64,000 bases of DNA from Sulfurimonas autotrophica DSM 16294. Lineage in GTDB: Bacteria > Campylobacterota > Campylobacteria > Campylobacterales > Sulfurimonadaceae. The notes beneath the pieces were generated by a model. The model searched no databases. It saw only the letters and a list, made by a program, of their open reading frames with translations, and was not told the origin of the DNA. The first letter of the stretch is position 1, and each line of letters begins with the position of its first letter. The stretch spans positions 992,001 to 1,056,000 of the forward strand of contig NC_014506.1 in assembly GCF_000147355.1 (NCBI RefSeq). Reading direction: 5' to 3'. A program made the translations under genes and the position numbers. Positions 62,964-64,000 of the stretch are shown one piece after another.

Positions 62964-64000
62964 ATGTATCTGCATAATGAATTAATTATTTTAGGTTTAA
63001 TTTTTATTAATATTGTCATTATATTTTATATATATAAATTTTTTAAAAATAAATATAAAATACAAATAAAAGAGCTTCAGGAACAGGTTGCTACTTTAAA
63101 GAAACAAGAAGCTCCAGCACTTACACAAGATAAATATACTGATACAAAAAAAAGTTTTGTATCAGAACAAATTAAAAAAATGGAAGCGCTTGAAAAAGAA
63201 CTTGCAAAGCAAAAAAAACGTGTTTATGATATTAAAACAATTGCAAAAGAAGCCTCAGATATTAAATCGAAATTTTTGTCAAATGTTAAAACAGAGTTGC
63301 GTACACCGCTTAATGAGATTATTATAAATGCCGGTGTTTTAAAAAAAGAACTTCAAAATACCCAAACATCCCAATATGCACAAAATATTTTCAATGCAGG
63401 GAATCACTTGCTTGAACTAGTCAATAAAATACTAAAATCCACAAATATGCAAAACAATAGTTTTAAAATTGAAGAACATGCTGTGGATATTGTTAAATTA
63501 ATCTCAGATATTGTCGAAGAAGAAAAAAATAATGCAGTGAAAAAAGAATTGCAGCTAAGCATTCAGGTAGATCCAAATGTGTCGCATTCTTTGATTTTAG
63601 ATGCCAAGAAAGTTAAAGAAATAGTACAAAATTTAGTACAAAATGCCATAAAATTCACACAAGATGGTTATGTAAAAGTTATAATCAGCGCTGATGAAAC
63701 AAATATTCTTAAAAATTCTTTGAATCTTTCTATAAGTGTAGAGGATAGTGGAGTGGGTGTCGATTCCACCAATCAAAAGAAAATATTTGAAGCATTTGGC
63801 AATGAAAACATAGCCTTAGGTCTCTCTATAAATAAAAAAATGGCTCAACTAATGCATGGGGATATTACTTATAAAAATAATAATCAAAAAGGTTCGATAT
63901 TTACTTTATATTTGCCTAGTATTGAAATCGCACTTAATGATGCTACGGTTACATGTAAAGAGGATTATAATATCGATTTTGCACTTATAAAGCCCGATGG
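62964..64000 (+). CDS. Histidine-kinase-like protein lacking the phospho-acceptor His, 3' truncated
   Basis: The frame is open to the end of the window (345 residues visible). One membrane helix (residues 7-25: ELIILGLIFINIVIIFYIY) is followed by a coiled coil (35-110). The HisKA helix reads FLSNVKTELRTPLNEI, where kinases have S-H-E-L-R; the His is Thr. The ATPase domain keeps N box LVQNAIKFTQDG, DSGVGVD and ALGLSI. After residue 325 a receiver-like region (IDFALIKPDG) may start. It resembles hybrid kinases but cannot autophosphorylate in the usual way. AAAGGA lies before the ATG. Confidence 0.82.
   Translation, partial: MYLHNELIILGLIFINIVIIFYIYKFFKNKYKIQIKELQEQVATLKKQEAPALTQDKYTDTKKSFVSEQIKKMEALEKELAKQKKRVYDIKTIAKEASDIKSKFLSNVKTELRTPLNEIIINAGVLKKELQNTQTSQYAQNIFNAGNHLLELVNKILKSTNMQNNSFKIEEHAVDIVKLISDIVEEEKNNAVKKELQLSIQVDPNVSHSLILDAKKVKEIVQNLVQNAIKFTQDGYVKVIISADETNILKNSLNLSISVEDSGVGVDSTNQKKIFEAFGNENIALGLSINKKMAQLMHGDITYKNNNQKGSIFTLYLPSIEIALNDATVTCKEDYNIDFALIKPD

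Overview
The window is AT-rich, densely packed DNA from a member of the Campylobacterota (Epsilonproteobacteria), most likely a sulfur-oxidising Sulfurimonas-like organism. This rests on the gene types and their arrangement, not on a database search. The pointers are a FlgS-type flagellar kinase, a large fused CcsBA haem lyase, a RibBA whose second half has lost its zinc cysteines, a carboxynorspermidine polyamine pathway, a MagIII-type glycosylase, a fliO-fliN pair as in Helicobacter, many GGDEF/EAL and PAS proteins, and a SorAB sulfite dehydrogenase.

Layout. 0-3.7 kb: a truncated GGDEF-EAL protein, an M18 aminopeptidase and flgS. 3.7-16.2 kb: a small gene behind a well-formed sigma-54 promoter, a frameshifted multihaem cytochrome c behind a two-repeat operator, a MORN-repeat protein, ccsBA, hemH, several small enzymes, a coiled-coil membrane protein and sorAB. 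This stretch is largely about making and using cytochromes c.

16.4-22.7 kb is a genomic island at the 3' end of a tRNA-Gln gene. Three copies of the tRNA 3' end mark its borders and an internal junction. It carries a ParE/RelE-type toxin-antitoxin pair, a tyrosine integrase broken at two places, a Fic protein, a complete IS3-family element with a programmed-frameshift signal, and a broken nuclease-like gene. Pairs of short tandem repeats (period 11-13) lie inside the att copies and may be integrase arm sites. Initiator tRNA-Met follows.

23-28.9 kb is the most interesting functional block. ribBA and apbE (flavin supply and covalent flavinylation) run towards a five-gene operon on the other strand: porin, secreted FMN-binding protein with a flavinylation motif, two four-helix membrane proteins and a pentahaem cytochrome c. 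A near-consensus Fur box lies upstream. It looks like a flavin and cytochrome envelope electron-transfer route that I cannot match to a named system.

28.9-38.8 kb: a DUF695/RraB-like protein, a transporter-acyltransferase fusion, dgkA, and a polyamine operon with two tandem HDOD proteins between its two biosynthetic genes, then an outer-membrane-like protein, a methyltransferase, MagIII and recO. 38.9-56.3 kb is mostly housekeeping: gltBD, accD, thiE, rlmH, dksA, dusB, a fliO-fliN-cheX-like cluster, a TauE/SafE permease and uvrA, with a solitary IS3 end just after uvrA. 56.4-64 kb is a signalling cluster: two response regulators with closely similar receiver domains and degenerate GGDEF sites flank a PAS histidine kinase, followed by a membrane diguanylate cyclase and a truncated histidine-kinase-like protein with Thr in place of the phospho-accepting His.

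Four reading-frame breaks (one cytochrome, two integrase, one nuclease-like gene) are seen, three of them in A runs. Whether they are real or sequencing errors decides whether these genes are functional.
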